Source: Eumeta japonica (lineage: Eukaryota; Arthropoda; Insecta; Lepidoptera; Psychidae). From it: DNA of 64,000 bases. Where the stretch lies: the NCBI GenBank assembly GCA_005406025.1, contig BGZK01000147.1, forward strand, positions 614,159 to 678,158, in the 5' to 3' direction. The translations under genes were made by a program, and so were the position numbers. A model generated the notes under the pieces. The model saw nothing but the letters and a program-made list of their open reading frames with translations. It had not been told where the DNA came from and made no database searches. Shown in pieces: positions 35,311 to 46,870 of the stretch; within the stretch, counting starts at the first letter, position 1; each line of letters opens with the position of its first letter.

Positions 35311-35544
35311 GTTTCATATAAACGATACGCTTTTTCTTCTATTTTTAATTCCCTATTTTTCTATTTTTGTGTTTCCGTTTTTGTTGGATTATTCGTGTTT
35401 TTTTGTTAGAAGGTTTTTGTTATGCAACTAGTTGGCTCAGTAGACCTTGTTCTACCTCATTTGGTAGAAGGCGTGTCCATACAATATATGTCCGCATTTT
35501 TACCTACTTGTAACTAGAATTATTTTTTTCTTCTTTTACAACGA

Positions 35545-35710
35545 TCGTCTTGCTAACAATTGCGATCGGGGTCTCAGTTTCGATTTCGATCCTGGTACTG
35601 CTCCTGATTACGATTTCCTTTTCGCTATCGATTCTGATTTTGGCCCCATTCACTATTCTAAAGCCGGTTCCGTTTTCTATTCTTATTCTGCTACAGGTTA
35701 CACTGTCGAT
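35545..35710. repeat. Degenerate hexamer array of TCCCGAT type
   Basis: About 165 bp built from diverged gatttcgatc / cggttccg / ctgattacg units with a period near 6 or 12. The minus-strand frame across it (75 codons) gives alternating charged and isoleucine residues because of this period, not because of coding. Similar arrays lie at 28385-28505 and 51795-51905. Confidence 0.5.
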
Positions 35711-35749
35711 TTGAGCTAATCTTGATGTCAAAACAAACTATGCCTCAAC

Positions 35750-36060
35750 TAATTACTGTGTAATGTTGTTATCTTTGTAAATATGAAAGTATTTTTAGAA
35801 TCGGCTCAACTAAACTGATTCTAAAGGCGGATGAACTCGCGTATTTGTACTAACTATTGTACACATACCTGTCTTCCCCCACTTGGACTACTCTTATCAC
35901 ACTGATTTTGATTATTGCGTTAATGTGGTTTTATTTAACTTTTTTTTTTCACTCGACTCTGTGCTAAATAGAAAAAATTGAGTAAATTTCAAAGAAGTTG
36001 TTCAAACTATAAGTTTTTAGTAATCCTCAATGAACCTTAAAATATCTAACCTGCATTCAC
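35750..36060. other. No gene; AT-rich
   Basis: Nothing supportable. Confidence 0.5.
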
Positions 36061-36064
36061 ACCT

Positions 36065-36067
<3 letters not shown>

Positions 36068-36110
<43 letters not shown>
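36068..36110. repeat. (TA)n microsatellite, 43 bp
   Basis: Uninterrupted alternating AT. Confidence 0.97.
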
Positions 36111-36118
<8 letters not shown>

Positions 36119-36398
36119 TATTAAAAGGGTTAAACTATAAGAGGTTTTAGAGATTCTCACAGAACTTAAAGAATGTACTGTTATTCGCTTCAAACTATCT
36201 CATACTAAATTTTGTCGATGTCGATCCCGGTTCACCTTTGATTCAATACCGATAAATTATTCTTTTTTCAGTGGAAGCCGCATCGTGATCGGTTTTAGCT
36301 TTTCCAAAGATACCCGAACAAACAGATAAACAAGTAAAAGGGGTAATTTTTTTCATACAAATCTGAAACTGACACAAATCTAGCCATAAACAACAAAA

Positions 36399-37135
36399 AT
36401 TGGCCTAGAGCATGTCGGACTATGCTCATTATAGGATTCCGAAATCATTATTACAAAGAAATGCACTACAGGTGAAAAAGGAACCTTGTTACACTTTTCT
36501 ATGATTCCCGTACAGAATAGTTTTAAGCATTTAGTTGTCTATAACTATAAAATCAAGTAGATATGTCAACTATTACTATCAAACTAGTGTAAACTAAAGT
36601 GCATCAGAAAAAGATCATAGCTCCATGACACTCAAGTATTTTTGTTGAGAAGCGAAGTTTCACGGCAATAACTAAAAAACAGTACATCCGATCATATTCA
36701 AAATAATTTTCATTGAAAGTATTTACTAAGTATTTACAAACTTCGTTATTGTTTTCATATTTTTTTAGACATACGGTTTAGAAAATTAAGGGGAGACTCA
36801 GTTTCTGCAACTTTCAGAGTGATTATTTTCAAAACTATTCACGTAATTAGAAAAATTGCTTAGAAAACTTAGTGTTTTTAAAAGACTTGTGGAAATGTGT
36901 GCCGAGCGTTGATATTTACTAAAAAAAAATCAGCTTGTATTACATGTATGTGAATATTTATTTTTGTTGTTAAGTTATCAAACCAAGTAGTGGCTTATAC
37001 AGGACACCTAGACTGTAAATTTCATCAATATACGTCTTGCAGTTTTTGAACAAAATGCCTGTGAAATACGGACGGACGGACATGACGAAATTACAAGGGT
37101 TCCGTTTTCGCCATGTTGGTTTGGAACCCTAAAAA
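36399..37135 (+). repeat. Interspersed repeat family C, copy 3
   Basis: Aligned by eye with 25011-25780 from gagcatgtcggactatgctc at the start to the ggacggacggac run, gggttccgttttcgcc and ggaaccctaaaaag at the end. Blocks run in the same order with point changes and small indels. Non-coding. Confidence 0.8.
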
Positions 37136-37554
37136 GGAGTCAAGCAAATCGGTCAAGTCGTTTTTGAGTCTTAACGAGACTAAAGAACGGCAATTCCTTT
37201 TTATATATACATAGTCACATTGTACAATGATCACCATTTCACTGTATTTAAGACTCACGCGTTCTAGTTAAGTTCCATTTTAAATCGTTCGTATGGTACT
37301 TGGATAATACTTAACTCATTTGCTTTTAATCACTCTTTTTTTGTTTAAGATTACTCGAATGAAGTTGCCTATAAAACGTATATAAAAGTATGTAGGATTG
37401 AATCACAAACAGATATTATTTCTTCGATCAATCGTAATCACTACTGGCTCAAAATCGGGCTTGGGTCACTCTATATCGGACGTAGTTTATTTTCATTCTT
37501 CTCGAGTGATCATTGGTATATTATTATTTCACATTTTCCTAGATAGTATGTGTT

Positions 37555-37605
37555 ATAAACTCACTCCTATTCCCCACAGGGATAGGCAGAGACTATAGAT
37601 TTAGA
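37555..37605 (+). repeat. Short interspersed repeat family D, copy 1
   Basis: The phrase cactcctattccccacagggataggcagagac matches, in reverse, 58703-58752 (ggcagagactgtagattt, ttcacgcttatttccc). I recall the same phrase in many moth genomes. Confidence 0.5.
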
Positions 37606-38300
37606 TGTGGATGTAAGCGTAAATGAAAGTAGGAGGGGTTGCCATAACGTCACAATAGTAGATTGAAGATGTTTTTTTTACGATTTCGTGACGTCATCCA
37701 GTCGTTATTGTGGATAGCTGCGGCCGATTTATGGGACGCGGGTCATTGGGGTTCAGCCGGAATACATTTTGCCGTATTATATTACATGGATTTAGTATGT
37801 TGATTTTGTTGATCCAGCTTTCTTTTTTACAAAATTATCAATAAATGATTTATATTACTTGTTACTGCTAAAACAAAGAAATAATAATTTATTTATTTGG
37901 TTGGAATAAGCGGTACCTAATGTATTTATACTGCAGTAATTCTCACTGTTATTTGATATCAAACGAAAACGTATTAATAGAGTTAATGTCAAATTATAAA
38001 TCTGATTTGAATTTCGCAGCTGTTTTTATGTATATCGTGTTTAGTTAGTTAATAAATTAAATTAAAAATTTTATTTCCTTTGGTAAGCCAAGGCACTGCT
38101 TTTTTATATCAATGTATTTTACGTGTGTATTGTAAATACATAAATATAAGAATCTGTAAAATAACACATAGAATGCGAAGTGTACGTATGTACCTTATGG
38201 GCTCCAAAACGGCTGGATCGATTTTAATGAACTTTTCAGGAAATCTTCAGATTAGTCCAGCGAGTGCTTGGCAGCGATTGGATCAACATTATAACATTAT
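37606..38300. other. No gene; AT-rich after a short GC-richer start
   Basis: Nothing supportable beyond a tgacgtca motif at 37690 in a GC-richer part. Confidence 0.45.
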
Positions 38301-38309
38301 AGAGGAGTA

Positions 38310-38690
38310 AATTAGCGTGCCAGCCACCAGAGTATAGGCTGCCACGGCCGCCCATGGACGCTCACAACTTCGAATAGGTGTCGCCATTGCGTTACCGACC
38401 TCTTGGGTATCAACATAAATTTGCAATAGGATATCTGATGGAGAAAGGAGTGGACTCATGGAGAAGGATAGGGTTGATGAAGGGGCGTTGTAGTGTAATG
38501 GAGAGGGAGTGGGCCACCGAAACTCTCATTAACTGGACGAGAAGTAACCACGGAAACTGTTACTTCACGCCTGTATTCTGTGAGAGTTTGGTATTGTACC
38601 CTGTCGAACCGGATCATCTACAAGGGCGGATCCCACCTTCGAGTCGGGGGGGGGAGTCATCCATATGAGGTTCAGACGGGAAATTCCGTC
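38310..38690 (+). repeat. Likely old interspersed repeat
   Basis: GC-balanced DNA with several overlapping open frames but no domain. The phrase gtgtcgccattgcgttaccgacc resembles the family E phrase gagtcaccaatacgttgccggc (55825-55847), and the attctgtgagag phrase (38574-38586) also recalls moth repeats. Contains a run of nine G at 38647-38655. Confidence 0.35.
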
Positions 38691-38699
38691 TTAGGATTA

Positions 38700-39110
38700 C
38701 AATATAAACGTGGTTACATTATCAATACTTATATCGCCCTGTCATTGCCGATAGCGTACGATTTATTCAGTACTTTTGCGTCCACATCTACATTTTACAC
38801 CCCATTCGGTGGCCGTGCTGACAGCGCATTCCAATAAAGTGAAAGCGAATATTGTTTTAATTGCATGTAGCTCATGTATGAAATTACGAGCACCGGCGGA
38901 TAACAACAAAAATAATGTGATTTATTCTAACAAAAGTAATACGTTTTTAAAATACACATCACAACGAACACCATGCTATACATACAGAAAAAAAAATTAC
39001 CTATTCTATTATGTTGATGTTTATAAGCACATAACTTCCAATCATTATTCCTAGCATTAAATGTTATGAGCCATGTGAAAATTCATGTGTTAAGTATTTA
39101 TATAACAAAA
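38700..39110. other. No gene
   Basis: Frames of 85 and 92 codons overlap in different phases with no domain. Nothing else is supportable. Confidence 0.4.
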
Positions 39111-39622
39111 CCATTTTGACGTGACAACGTCTTATAAATTGGTTTGCCGGGTGACACTTCAAGAAACTGCGTTACGCTCCGCTCACGTTATGCGCTCACA
39201 ATGAGTGAGTGAGAGGCACGCGTCCCTTCCACTCGGGCATGGTTAGCCCGCCTAAGAGCGAGAGAGACAGACATAAGTGAAAGGCGCGTCCCTTCCACTC
39301 AGATAGAACAAGTTAAGTTGTAGTAAACGCTGTTTCATTGTACTGCAAATGTATACAAGTTATTGTATGTATATTTGTATATAAATACGTATGTATGTGT
39401 AAAGGTAAAATAAAATTTTTAATATGAAATTCAGTGCGAGATTCTTTGTATAAATTAATGTTTTAAATATAATTCTTTGTATAAATAAATGTTTTAAATT
39501 GTTACTATTATTTCATCCTTCTTCCTACTATACGAATGAATATTCACATTAAAATGATTTTACCACTCAAAGTCGTTGTCAGGTAAAACTTTCGCCCGAA
39601 TACCGACTTTACAGGCAACCAA
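39111..39622 (+). repeat. Interspersed repeat family B, copy 2
   Basis: Starts gacgtgacaacgtcttataaattgg and ends with cgaataccgactttacaggcaacc. Both ends match the inverted copy at 13390-13712. The CpG-rich interior holds two similar gcgtcccttccactc units (39220-39235 and 39287-39301). A 31-bp tandem duplication (39441-39468 and 39472-39499) lies inside. Non-autonomous DNA element is the likely class. Confidence 0.55.
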
Positions 39623-40091
39623 TTTTTTTTTTACTTATTTTTTGAACTTCGAAACAATTTGGATATTTCATAAATAGACATCATTTTAAAATTAATTCAC
39701 AAACAAAAAAAAAAACGCACGTAAAAGCTAACAGTCATGCGATTGCACCGACTGCAGTGGCGATATCGGAAATAAGTACAAAATAAAATCGCATAACTTG
39801 AAATGAATAAAAATAAATATAAAATACATCATCTGCCGGCATTTTGTAATGTAATTTACATTTATGGTTTCAGTATAGGATTAATTTAATTTTCTGATTA
39901 CGTAGATATTAAAAATGTATCAGCAACATGGTCAAGGTCCGTTTTTGAAGTCACCGACATACGTATGCAAAAGACTTCAAACACGATAGAAGTAACTTTG
40001 AAAGAGACTGTTTTAGAAGTTGTCTCAACAAGAAGAGTAGACAATCATTTCTTTAATTCGATTTAAAATGAATACTTATAATAATGAACCT

Positions 40092-40165
40092 CTCACATAA
40101 GTTACTTATAAATGTAAGTAATTTATATTTATAAGTTAATTATAAATATAAGTAACTTATGTGAG
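40092..40165. repeat. Perfect 19-bp inverted repeat
   Basis: CTCACATAAGTTACTTATA (40092-40110) and its exact reverse complement (40147-40165) surround a 36-bp AT-rich loop that can itself pair. Cruciform-forming; possibly a tiny palindromic MITE. Confidence 0.85.
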
Positions 40166-41500
40166 ATGAATGAGATGAAATATATTAATAATTTACGTAA
40201 GTCGGTTATTTTTGAACACAATTTTTTTTCGAGCATAATTAGATATTAAAATGCATTTAACTCTGAGTCGTTATTAATGCATTACTACAAGAAGCGCGCT
40301 AATACTTATTCCATATAATTCAAGCCAGTCTACTTTAGATCTGTAACAGTCAATGGTTATTATATGCGCTACATAGAAATATTTGAAAGTTTTCGTTGTG
40401 TGTTGCTATTTCTTAAACACTTACGTTTGAATTCATTGTAAAAATGTTAGTCATTCAAATTTAACAAAACATGTCTCTTGAAATGTCTTATGAATGTATA
40501 AATAGTTCATAAATATTTGGTTCTGTGTAGCAACTGCTTATTATTTGCTACTTTTTATTTATTTTGTAATGCTCTTATATGAAAAATATAGTAAGAAATT
40601 AAAAATCTTAATGTTCATGTGTCCAAATAAACTTTATTTGAAATTGTTGAACAAACATATAAATTATAAACAATTTCTAGAACCATATTTAGCTTGAATA
40701 TTGTCCATGATTTCAATTAAAATGCGTTTACAATTGCGTTTTATGTTTAAAATCAGAGCAATAATTATTTTATTTTATATGTTTCGTTTAGAGTACTGTG
40801 CAAGTTATTGTACACTCAAAATAACGGTTGATCGGTAGAGTAGAGCTTATTATTAGATGAAATTTATTTCACCGTACGTAAAAATGAATAAGGGGTATTC
40901 GTCAAGTTCGATCGCAAACGCCAGATTTGTTTCGATTACGAATTCTGTTAACTGATATCAATAACATGCTTTTATGGTGGTTCTCAAATAACTAATATAA
41001 TATATTCCGTTCTGGACTGGACTCTCAAACATTCACTTGCATTTGAAAAATGTTAAGTAAAACCGTCTATCAAATCATGTAACAAATATATGCAAAAAAA
41101 AGATTGTATTTTAATATACAGGACAACAACTCCGAATTGAAAAAGTAGGCCAATGGAATCGATTTCTAAGGACATCCCAACACTGATACATGTATGAAAT
41201 AAATAAAGGAAGTTAACAGTTTTTGGATACCTTTTTTTTTTATAAAATAATTAATCAGTTAATTTAATTCTTTAACTTCTTAAAAAAAAAACTATCGAAT
41301 TTGAAAATCCTCATGTATATCACATATAATTCCTATCTTAAAATTTAATTTTTAATAAGTGAAATCTTCTGTTTAGTAAACAAGATGAAAAAATATATTG
41401 CATTTTACGTCTTTTAAATGGATTCCAGTCAATCCCCAAGATAAGCATTATATTTTAACAGAAAAGCAATCAAGCGGTGATCAATCACAACTTATCTGGA
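40166..41500. other. No gene; AT-rich
   Basis: Nothing supportable. Confidence 0.5.
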
Positions 41501-41509
41501 TCGGTCAAA

Positions 41510-41600
41510 GTTGACGCAGACTCTAGTTGGAGGGCCGGCCGCGGGGCGGCGCTCGGCCCACCTATAAGCTCTGCGTCGTTAAGGAAATTGGTCGGCTGGG
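41510..41600. other. Short GC-rich block
   Basis: About 90 bp around gggccggccgcggggcggcg with no frame to support coding. Candidate regulatory fragment. Confidence 0.2.
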
Positions 41601-42004
41601 CGATATTTACTTCATCAAGGCGATGAAAAATTAAATATAACAGCACAACCCTTATATAACTAACCACCGAAGAGCACCAAACCCTAATAAAAAAAAAATT
41701 AAGCTTCGGCTCCAAGAGAATTGTGTGAATTGCAACATCTATATATATATATATATTATTATAACACAATAAACGAGATTTACTTTTACATTTACAGTAC
41801 ATGTAATTGACGAAGTAAATGTTAAATGGCTGTATGAAATTTGTTTATATTACAACTTGAAATACGCAATTAGCAATGACACCAGACAAAAGTAGAATAA
41901 TCTGAGACGTCACATTTTAAGATAGATAGAGCTAGATTTAGGATGATATGCTGTTGTCAAGTTTTACCACCTTGGTAACATTCTCTAGGTTTGTCCACAA
42001 CTAG

Positions 42005-42125
42005 TCGGACAAATCCCAACGATTGTTATCACCGACATCGACAACGACGGCGGTCCACGGTTCGTTAAGGCCCGAAGTGAACAGTTTCATAGTACCAAGT
42101 CAAAAACTCATTTAGATTCAAAGGC
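42005..42125 (-). repeat. Interspersed repeat family A, copy 3 (reverse)
   Basis: In reverse it reads aatgagtttttgactt, then a ttaacgaaccgtggacc block, then gtgataacaatcgttggg, the same order as 22597-22705. Confidence 0.4.
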
Positions 42126-42199
42126 GACGTCTTCGAGTCACCGTCACTACAAGGCAATATATAATGCCTCATACTTTTTACATATACGATACACGTGAA

Positions 42200-42830
42200 A
42201 TATTATACATACCAAAATACCGGGTCGGGCGGTGTCTTGCGTGCCGCGAAGGGATCCCTCAATCAATCGATGAACCTGTAGTAGAACTGGGATGGAAGGG
42301 CAATGCGGAGTGTAGTGCGTACAGATAATGTATGTTTGCTTCGGCAGCCCTTAACCGGCGTGGCGGCGCATTAATGTTGTGTAAATCACTACCGAATCAG
42401 AGCGGATTCTACTGTATTTTAAATTGGTGATACCACACTTGAAGCGTATTATTAATTTGATATGTAGTCGTTATTTAACGTGTAGCAGGATAACGTCTTT
42501 TGATCGTGTGCAATTGTAACTATTCCCATTAGGAATAACGAAGTCTGTGTAACGGATTATAGGACTAATAGTAAAATAACTAAATGTAGAAAATTTCATT
42601 TCAATACACATAAATATTCTTACATAAATTCGTTGATATGATAATCCTTCCTGTAAAAATAAAATTTTGATACCTTTGTACATCTTCTAGTATAGAATCC
42701 ACTACATTATTCTCTACTATTCCACACATGTAAATATTGTCACGCGCAGGATTTAATGACAACAAACTAACGTAGACTATATATTATATAATAATAAAAA
42801 TGTGGAAAACAGTTGACCCTAAAGGCCAAC
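42200..42830. other. No gene
   Basis: A GC-balanced part (42220-42400) is followed by AT-rich DNA. Nothing recognised. Confidence 0.4.
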
Positions 42831-42835
42831 TCTGC

Positions 42836-43385
42836 AACTTCCCGCTAATTTCATCCGTTCCGTAGTTAATTCAAAAAAATGGTTTGTTTCGATTTCTTTC
42901 GACAACGATTTCTCACAAACGAATCAACCGATTTTGACCCGGTTTGCGGCAATCGACGTGTTTTTAATAGGTTAAGAGATAATTAGATTTTGAAATTGAT
43001 CGGTCAAGCCATTTTAAAGTTATTTTGAAAAAACCCCTTTTAAAAAAAAAATTTTTTTCTTAGTTTTTTGAAAACTTCTCAAAATCTACCAGTCTAAATC
43101 GACCCAAACTTTCAAGAAATCTAAGTTTGGTGAAATTCTTTGGAATGTCGTTTAATGGGCTCGATTCGGTCAAGCCGTTTAAAAGTTATAAGAGGTTTAC
43201 ATTCATCCACATATACACACACACATCCACACAGACATACAGACATCATCTCAGGGATGATCAGGGAAGCTTCCTAGACCCTCAGAACGGCGAAATCTGA
43301 TGAGAACTCGGTTTTTGCAAAATTGGGTGAAACCAATAACTTCCCGAAAATTTTAGAAAATTTTCAGTTTTCTTAGCGGGAAGTT
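42836..43385. mobile_element. MITE with perfect 13-bp terminal inverted repeats
   Basis: AACTTCCCGCTAA (42836-42848) and TTAGCGGGAAGTT (43373-43385) are perfect reverse complements 550 bp apart. Inside are further related motifs (aacttcccgaaaattt at 43339) and a cacacacatcc run. No transposase is present. TTAA follows the right end (43384-43387), whereas the left side has GCAA, so a TTAA target duplication damaged on one side is possible but unproven. I recall this gcgggaag-ended repeat from other moths. Confidence 0.75.
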
Positions 43386-43387
43386 AA

Positions 43388-43685
43388 TAATAAGATAAAA
43401 TTAGAAAAATAAATAAAAGACTTGGTAATAATAAAGTAGACCTTGCAATAAGAATGTATGTGTTACACATACTCTTTAAAAAACTCCATATAACAACACG
43501 TTCTGAAAAACTATTTAAATGATAATACACACAGATGTATTTAACAAGTTATCATAGACGTAACTAAAAATTTTTGCTTCCTCTCAGACGTCAATTTCGG
43601 AAACAAACAAAAACGGCGATTTGTTTTTTTCACATACGACAGAACGTGTACAAAAAAAATTCGCAAACAAAATCAGGGCCTAATT
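43388..43685. other. No gene; AT-rich
   Basis: Nothing supportable. Confidence 0.5.
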
Positions 43686-43689
43686 TTAA

Positions 43690-43965
43690 TATCTAACGAC
43701 GTCCGACTCGGCCCGTTATATAAGGAATCCGAAAAGAGAAATAGCGTCATAAAAATTTGCCTTTATAAGAGTAACGCCGGTGGAGTTGCAGGTTTCGGGG
43801 TGAAATGTCCCTCCCTTTTCCATCCGTCCCCGAATCGCTGCGCCGTTTTCCGCCGCGACTTCTAAACTTATAGGCAGAATTTTTAATAAACGAAAGCCGA
43901 GCCCGTTCATAAAGTTACATTTTTTGCGCGTCCGTCGGTTCGGGCGACGGTGTGAATTGGTGTAG
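43690..43965. other. GC- and CpG-rich block
   Basis: About 270 bp of CpG-rich DNA with a 91-codon minus frame lacking a domain. Candidate regulatory island. Confidence 0.3.
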
Positions 43966-45270
43966 AATAAATTTTGTAAATATATTTGCATAATTTTTAG
44001 CCGGTAATAAACAAAGGAGTAAATTATGTAGAGGATAATTAGTTTTTTTTTGCATAGTGAATAATTTAAAACCGTTTGAAAAGAATATTCACGGTATAAA
44101 ACTGTTTATGTATGAAAAATGCGAATGTTTGCACTACAATAAGACATCATAATTTCCAAGCTGTTTATCGTCGACTTGATTCGATAAGTTAATAGACACT
44201 ACAACTAGTCCGCTAACTGCCGCATTCAGATTAATCCATTTCGTACGTAGTGGTCAATAAGTGATATTATAATTGTTAATCCAGCTTGAATATTGGACTA
44301 TCGTCCTTTTGTTCGTGTCATGGATACATTTAAATTCGCGTTATTATTAACAAATAGCGTTCTTTTATTCAGAGTTGCCTTTGTCATTGCATGCGTCGAC
44401 GATGCAGTTTCAAAATATTTTGCACGGAATGTGTGTTTTGATATTGACATAAATTATCAGTGGAGAGTTTTCGGTAAGCAGATACAATATCGTGTACTAT
44501 TTTTTTTGATTCGTGTCACGGCGTGGAGGGGCCTGGCGTCGATGAATTTATTAGGTGATTACAATTTTCATTAAAATAATTTTACAATTGAAATAAAAGC
44601 AATAATGTGTAGGTATATTTTATTACATTTTTATACATAAAAAATTACACAATTTTCAGATTTTTTTTCTTTACTTGCGCCGTGAAACCTTGCTTCTTGC
44701 CAAATTTCATGACTCGCTCATCGGTAAATACCACATAGATTTGATTTATTTGCGAATGTAAAAATATGAAGGAAAAATGTCTGTATTTCTTGATTGCATT
44801 CATTTATAAGCCTAATTTTTTTACCGAAGTCTCCAAGGTCTGCGGTCTCTTGTAACTTCTAAGAAATTGCAAACCTGCATATTTAATATTAATTTTAACT
44901 CGATACCTTCATGTATGCCTGAAAAAACGGGTCTCACAACATAATCTTATAAGAGTTTAAGTTCGAGATCCTAAAAAGATGCGGAAAAGATCACTTCGTA
45001 TCTCGATCCAACAGGTAAAATTACGGCGTAAATATTGTTGTATAAAATAAAAACTTTAGTTAATACGGACCGGTACAAAAGTTATCGTTTATAAATAATA
45101 ATTGTTGTTTACAAATAATGAAGAAAAAAACTCAGGTGTTAAAATGATATGACCTTAGCCGTTACTTTGTCGTTTTATTATTATTATATTTAATTTCACA
45201 AATATACAACAAATTTAAAGTGTTTTTTCTTCTTGTATAGTTTAAAGAGTTAAACGAGCGAGCTTGATAC
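43966..45270. other. No gene; AT-rich
   Basis: The frame at 44320-44574 begins with a hydrophobic stretch that looks like a signal peptide (FALLLTNSVLLF), but it matches nothing, contains no splice support and is probably chance. Nothing else was recognised. Confidence 0.4.
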
Positions 45271-45275
45271 CGATG

Positions 45276-45610
45276 TCACCGCCATGCACGCACAAGTCGA
45301 AACAAGATCCAAAAGTTCCGTGCAAGCCTTTTAGAAAGGAATAGAGTCTTCTTGAAAACTTTCTTGTGGTAGTTGATTGGCAACACCCCTGATGGTAGAT
45401 CGATCCAAAGCTTTATGGTGTGTAGCAGAAAATTGCACATAAAGCGTACGATGGTAGAACGCCCGCCATCGAGATGATGATGGTGGTGTCTCCGACGAGT
45501 AGAAGGATGACGAAATTCAGCAGCAGGTGGTGCAGCATTCAGCAGCACAAAATAGAGATGTGAAGCTCTACGCAAAGCTAACCAGTTGAGTTGCCTAGAT
45601 ACTAGATAGA
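45276..45610 (-). pseudogene. C-terminal end of an RTE-like LINE
   Basis: The minus frame reads AAEFRHPSTRRR, HHHHHLDGGRSTIVRF, then FLLHTIKLWIDLPSGVLP and INYHKKVFKKTLF to a stop at 45276. This is the tail of insect RTE-like LINE polyproteins, where HPHHLD is followed by TTVRFSRxFLPRTxxLWNxLPSxVFPxxYxxxxFKK. Arginine and proline-to-histidine changes are scattered, but the 100-codon frame has no stop. Only the last part of ORF2 is present, as expected of 5'-truncated retrocopies. The next element upstream is the mariner at 45645. Confidence 0.8.
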
Positions 45611-45644
45611 GCTGAGAATTGACAAATAAAAACAGTTTTTATCC

Positions 45645-46435
45645 ATTTGAAAAAAGCTGCATGTACAAAAAAGCTCGACACTCGAGTCCCACACGAACTC
45701 ACTGAAAGAAATCTAATAAACTGTGTACTCATTTGCGATTCTCTGTTGAAACGTAATGAAATCGAATTGTTTTTGAAAAGATTGATCACTGGTGATAAAA
45801 ATGGATTAACTACTACGACAAGAACGTGCGAAAACGATCATGGTAAAAAGCAATCAAGCTCCACAGACTATAGCGAAACCCGGATTAACTCGCAAGAAGT
45901 TGATGCCTATGTGTATGGCCGGATTGGAAATGTATTATTCATATGTGTTTTTACCGTCATGCAAAATCATCAATTTGTATCTTTACTGCCAAAAGCTGAT
46001 GAGACTCAAGCAAGAGGTAGGGAAAAAATGGCCTAAATTGATCAATAGAAAATATGTGATTTTTCAACATTATAACGCCAGATCACACACATGTTTAGAA
46101 AAATATTGAGAGCTTCGTTGGGAAGTGTTAATGCATCCATCATATAGCTCCGACCTTGCACCCTCAGTTTTTTACTTGTTTCGGTCTTTTAGAAATCTTT
46201 GGGTAGTGTTAGGTCAACAACAAGAGAGGATTATCATAAGTATTTGTCGCAGATTTTTAGTCAGAATTCCCAAAATTTCTACAGCAATGGGATTACGTCA
46301 CTACCTACAAAATGGCAACAAGTTGTTGAACAAACTATATGTATATATTATAGTTAAATGTAAATAAAATATGACGAAAAATTATCTTGAATTTATATAA
46401 AGAATACGAAAAAAACTTTTCCCCTCACCTTATAA
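45645..46435 (+). pseudogene. 5'-truncated mariner of a second (Hsmar1/cecropia-like) lineage
   Basis: Reading through frameshifts gives KKLDTRVPHELTERN, LLKRNEIELFLKRLITGDK, APQTIAKPGLTRKKLM, LMRLKQEVGKKWP, then QHYNARSHT, EVLMHPSYSSDLAPSVFYLF and a C-terminal QYII-like end near 46345. The helix-turn-helix half is missing. Of the catalytic residues, the first aspartate remains (ITGD), the second is changed (HHDN to QHYN) and the third is changed (LAPSDF to LAPSVF), so the enzyme is dead. Untranslated sequence with cgaaaaaaacttttcccctcacctt at 46407-46432 resembles a decayed mariner right end. It is clearly a different subfamily from the copies at 1208 and 31474. Confidence 0.88.
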
Positions 46436-46439
46436 GTTG

Positions 46440-46870
46440 TAACTATTGCGAGAGTCCGCGCAGCATCGATGCCGATGCCGACGCGCCTCTCGCGCACTTT
46501 AGAATCACATTAACGTGTAGAGTCGCACCGAGGATTCAATTAATTTCGACGTTCCAGCTCGCCTAGCAGTCCTCCGGAGCGAGGCCCATAAAACCTAATG
46601 GACTTTCGCTGTCCCGTGCTCATTTCCTGCGGAACCGGCAACAGCGAAAGGGACGGATATAGAGCGACTCTTTCCTAACAGTTCGAAGATTTACCAGTCT
46701 CATAAAAGTTCAATTAAAATTTATTTAATTATTCACAGAAAACGGAACTCCCCCGCGGAGACGTACTTGCCGGGAGTTTGTCCGAATCCGCCGGGGAGCG
46801 CGCCCACAACCGCCGGCGTACGTCGGGCGTACGCGGCGTATCAAAAATTCAACGCGTACAGGTGAAACAC
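46440..46870. other. GC-rich block
   Basis: About 430 bp of CpG-rich DNA, densest at 46440-46500, 46560-46640 and 46740-46860. Overlapping open frames on both strands have no domain. The largest GC-rich block in the second half of the window and a good candidate for regulatory sequence. Confidence 0.3.

Noticed and set aside
35504..35731. 75-codon minus frame with RIRIE-like pattern
   Set aside because: The alternating pattern is created by a period-6 degenerate DNA repeat.
44320..44574. Signal-peptide-like frame beginning MDTFKFALLL
   Set aside because: T-rich DNA gives hydrophobic runs by chance; no family, no splice or promoter support.
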